Origin: Spirochaetia bacterium
GTDB lineage: Bacteria; Spirochaetota; Spirochaetia; Sphaerochaetales; Sphaerochaetaceae
Assembly: GCA_009929055.1 (NCBI GenBank)
Contig: SABI01000116.1
Location: 1-7,666 of the forward strand
Direction: 5' to 3'
DNA length: 7,666 bases
Part shown: positions 7,101-7,666 of the stretch, in pieces
Numbering within the stretch: position 1 is the stretch's first letter
Layout: each line of letters opens with the position of its first letter
Notes under the pieces: generated by a model
What the model saw: only the letters and a program-made list of their open reading frames with translations
Databases searched by the model: none
Told to the model about the DNA's origin: nothing
Program-made: the position numbers and the translations under genes

Positions 7101-7522
7101 TATTAAATAAAGAAGTAGCTATGAGTATCATGCCCAGTGAATTTAAATCAGTAGGTGTAACCGAAGGGGACATTACTGTGTTAATACGTGACATGTTGAT
7201 GATGGTGAACTCGTTTTTTGCCTCTCCTTTTTATCACTCATTACTTACTGCCCAATTGGTACTTATAGAGAGTGAAGTTCCTTTTATTGCTAAAGTGAAC
7301 TATGAAGGAGAGGAGGTTGTAGTAAGTGGAATAATTGATCTCTTATTAGAATATGAAAATTCTATAATCATCTTAGACTTCAAGACAGACAAAATTGTTG
7401 ACCCATCAATTCATAAAACCCAGCTAGAACTCTATATTCAAGCGATGAAGAAAATCTATGAAAAAGAGATGAAAGCAGTCCTTTGTTATGTGAGAGAGTG
7501 TGGTAATGAGAAGTGGCTATAG
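4181..7522 (+). CDS. addA: AddA helicase-nuclease subunit (UvrD/RecB-type SF1A helicase)
   Basis: AddA is the 3'-5' motor and 3'-strand nuclease of AddAB. The full set of SF1A helicase motifs is visible. They are the Q motif FNSDQQEAI (14-22), Walker A AGAGSGKT (32-39, Lys38), motif Ia TLTFTKAAAAQM, motif II VDEFQDT (Asp357, Glu358), motif III GDEKQSIYRFRGAD (399-412), motif IV KNYRSQ (Arg438), motif V TIHKSKGLEFP (His747) and motif VI LLYVAFTRA (Arg826). The C-terminal RecB-type nuclease has GTWTHALFE (His954), SGIIDLL (Asp1053), ILDFKTD (Asp1066, Lys1068) and QLELY (Gln1081, Tyr1085), so it appears active. With the intact AddB nuclease this is a two-nuclease AddAB complex rather than RecBCD. 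At 1113 residues it is about 10% shorter than Bacillus AddA, with no motif missing. It is coupled to addB by a 4-base overlap. Its end overlaps the convergent downstream gene by six bases. Streptococcal RexA is the equivalent name. Confidence 0.96.
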   Translation: MMDQNTLLEVIKKFNSDQQEAILCDTNCVVTAGAGSGKTSVLTYRFFSLVATGKADVDQILTLTFTKAAAAQMYGRIYDLFIAYKDDEHIKEQLEKFSSSTISTIDSFCYSIVSSDLRRFGLSPDFILDNDASVEIAQMCAHQTIIHFKDDPAIQFLIEAYNPEVLTQEVLVSLAIENFYLGDEFHPYMCVNIVEEYLTNKQENAIIIIKEIVQQLLSFNLRGSVASKNKEFLEYLNKVISLPFSSFVLEVRNIKNSKRLTKSSVKEAEKEEYNRLVEEGRDLLDQLVSLTLAIEQKAVLPGMYELFSYFHDLYIESKRKGQVLTYNDIAHMAKIVLVENEVLRKKFSSLFTYIMVDEFQDTNSLQKQIIYLLATTEPVVKEIPVSATSLAQKKLFFVGDEKQSIYRFRGADVRVFKGLHEEIISSGGSHIRLKKNYRSQTPLINIFNSLFSNILSHSSESFEASFDPLEGVKENPSIISKASLAIIPYEENNPTTIVEGDDISPVGVEKEALYIANKIRAMVETDEYLIEEDGEVKRPSYKDIAILLRTTSSQMYYEKALRSAHIPYVLSSVKSLFLEAPLNDIYNMLNLIVYSEDFVSYASLLRSGFCNIDDLSLITLLERAREEHSIFSEIELSDNSEDEKYERVKELYSTLLVMSKNQNISSLVTYLWYNGGYRNHLLTSPLYRVYLEHFDYIVELTLDIERKGGNLLSFLDYVRPRLGKSEKMGELEILSDDSNGVNIMTIHKSKGLEFPIVIIANAGGGSIGMKTPEVFYHEYLDTLIPVPRHMKEDGVYKNILFEHEKGLLEKSEQAELKRLLYVAFTRAQFHLLVTSYDNNRNLNEKLQDKNFLSMISFYSAQSIDGLTNEIVEGYELEDKELLSRRKIIKEALSKKDWYMQGEEEIPYIHKVVGVTSLSKVQETKDDNLLILKSYESDDVLEKYHIYNLFGTWTHALFEYAITHLGPSFSYDEALLNKEVAMSIMPSEFKSVGVTEGDITVLIRDMLMMVNSFFASPFYHSLLTAQLVLIESEVPFIAKVNYEGEEVVVSGIIDLLLEYENSIIILDFKTDKIVDPSIHKTQLELYIQAMKKIYEKEMKAVLCYVRECGNEKWL

Positions 7523-7666
7523 AGGATATTCTTCTAGAAGTTTTTTCTCTGCTTCACAAATTGCCTTAATTGCCTCTTTAACAGCACTCTTAGGAGAAGC
7601 GTAATTGAAGCGAACAAATTCTTTGTAAGCAGGTCCAAACCACGAGCCGTCATTCATTGCAATTCC
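7517..7666 (-). CDS. C-terminus of a MalY/PatB-type PLP-dependent C-S lyase/aminotransferase, 5' part outside window
   Basis: The last 49 residues of a leftward gene are visible. They begin GIAMNDGSWFG, continue with EFVRFNYASPKSAVKEAI and end with a charged helix and TAG (7519-7517). This matches the C-terminal small domain of fold-type I PLP enzymes of the MalY/PatB class (cystathionine beta-lyase-like). In that class a G..FG segment precedes a strand with the substrate carboxylate-binding Arg (FVRFN, Arg at residue 19 of the visible part) and then a proline and helix. Such enzymes split cysteine-S conjugates or cystathionine to release a thiol, pyruvate and ammonia. The PLP lysine and the rest of the active site are not in the window, so another class I/II aminotransferase remains possible. 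The gene converges on addA, and their stop codons share six bases. Confidence 0.72.
   Translation of the reverse strand, partial: GIAMNDGSWFGPAYKEFVRFNYASPKSAVKEAIKAICEAEKKLLEEYPL

Noticed and set aside
1482..7522. addB-addA as a defence system with nuclease and helicase
   Set aside because: Motifs and order match the housekeeping AddAB/RexAB repair complex closely, with a complete Chi-type nuclease/helicase layout and no defence-associated neighbours in the window.
7531..7546. Perfect palindrome CTTCTAGAAG followed by six T, resembling a terminator for addA
   Set aside because: After allowing a four-base loop only three base pairs remain, too weak for factor-independent termination, and the bases are ordinary codons (Lys-Lys-Leu-Leu-Glu-Glu) of the convergent gene.

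Overview
The window is AT-rich and densely coding, uses SD-type ribosome binding sites, and reads tryptophan as TGG. It looks like ordinary chromosome from a low-GC bacterium. The addB-addA gene order resembles Bacillota. However, both subunits are compact (900 and 1113 residues, against about 1170 and 1230 in Bacillus), which would also fit an AT-rich spirochaete. The sequence alone does not settle the phylum. I see no mobile element, CRISPR array, tRNA, rRNA or phage gene.

Layout: 1-544 (minus) is the N-terminal part of a membrane-anchored DNA/RNA non-specific endonuclease with the DRGH motif. It lies 30 bases downstream of 575-1441 (minus), a CPBP-family multi-pass membrane protein (Rce1/Abi-type protease fold), so the two probably form one leftward operon. 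Positions 1442-1481 are a 40-base divergent promoter region. Genes 1482-4184 and 4181-7522 (plus) are addB and addA, overlapping by 4 bases in a translationally coupled pair. The last 150 bases (7517-7666, minus) hold the C-terminus of a MalY/PatB-type PLP enzyme whose stop codon overlaps that of addA.

How the genes work together: AddA (helicase plus nuclease) and AddB (inactive helicase scaffold plus Fe-S nuclease) should form the AddAB helicase-nuclease. That complex resects double-strand ends for RecA-dependent repair. The leftward pair is a cell-surface nuclease and a membrane protease-like protein. A shared role in handling external DNA is possible but is only an inference from proximity.

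The most striking non-coding feature is the divergent intergenic region. A near-perfect palindrome carries two back-to-back extended -10 elements, each 7-8 bases from a start codon that lacks an SD. This predicts leaderless or near-leaderless transcripts in both directions and mutually exclusive polymerase binding. No gap between genes exceeds 40 bases, so there is no unexplained non-coding stretch. I did not find a convincing new multi-gene system here.
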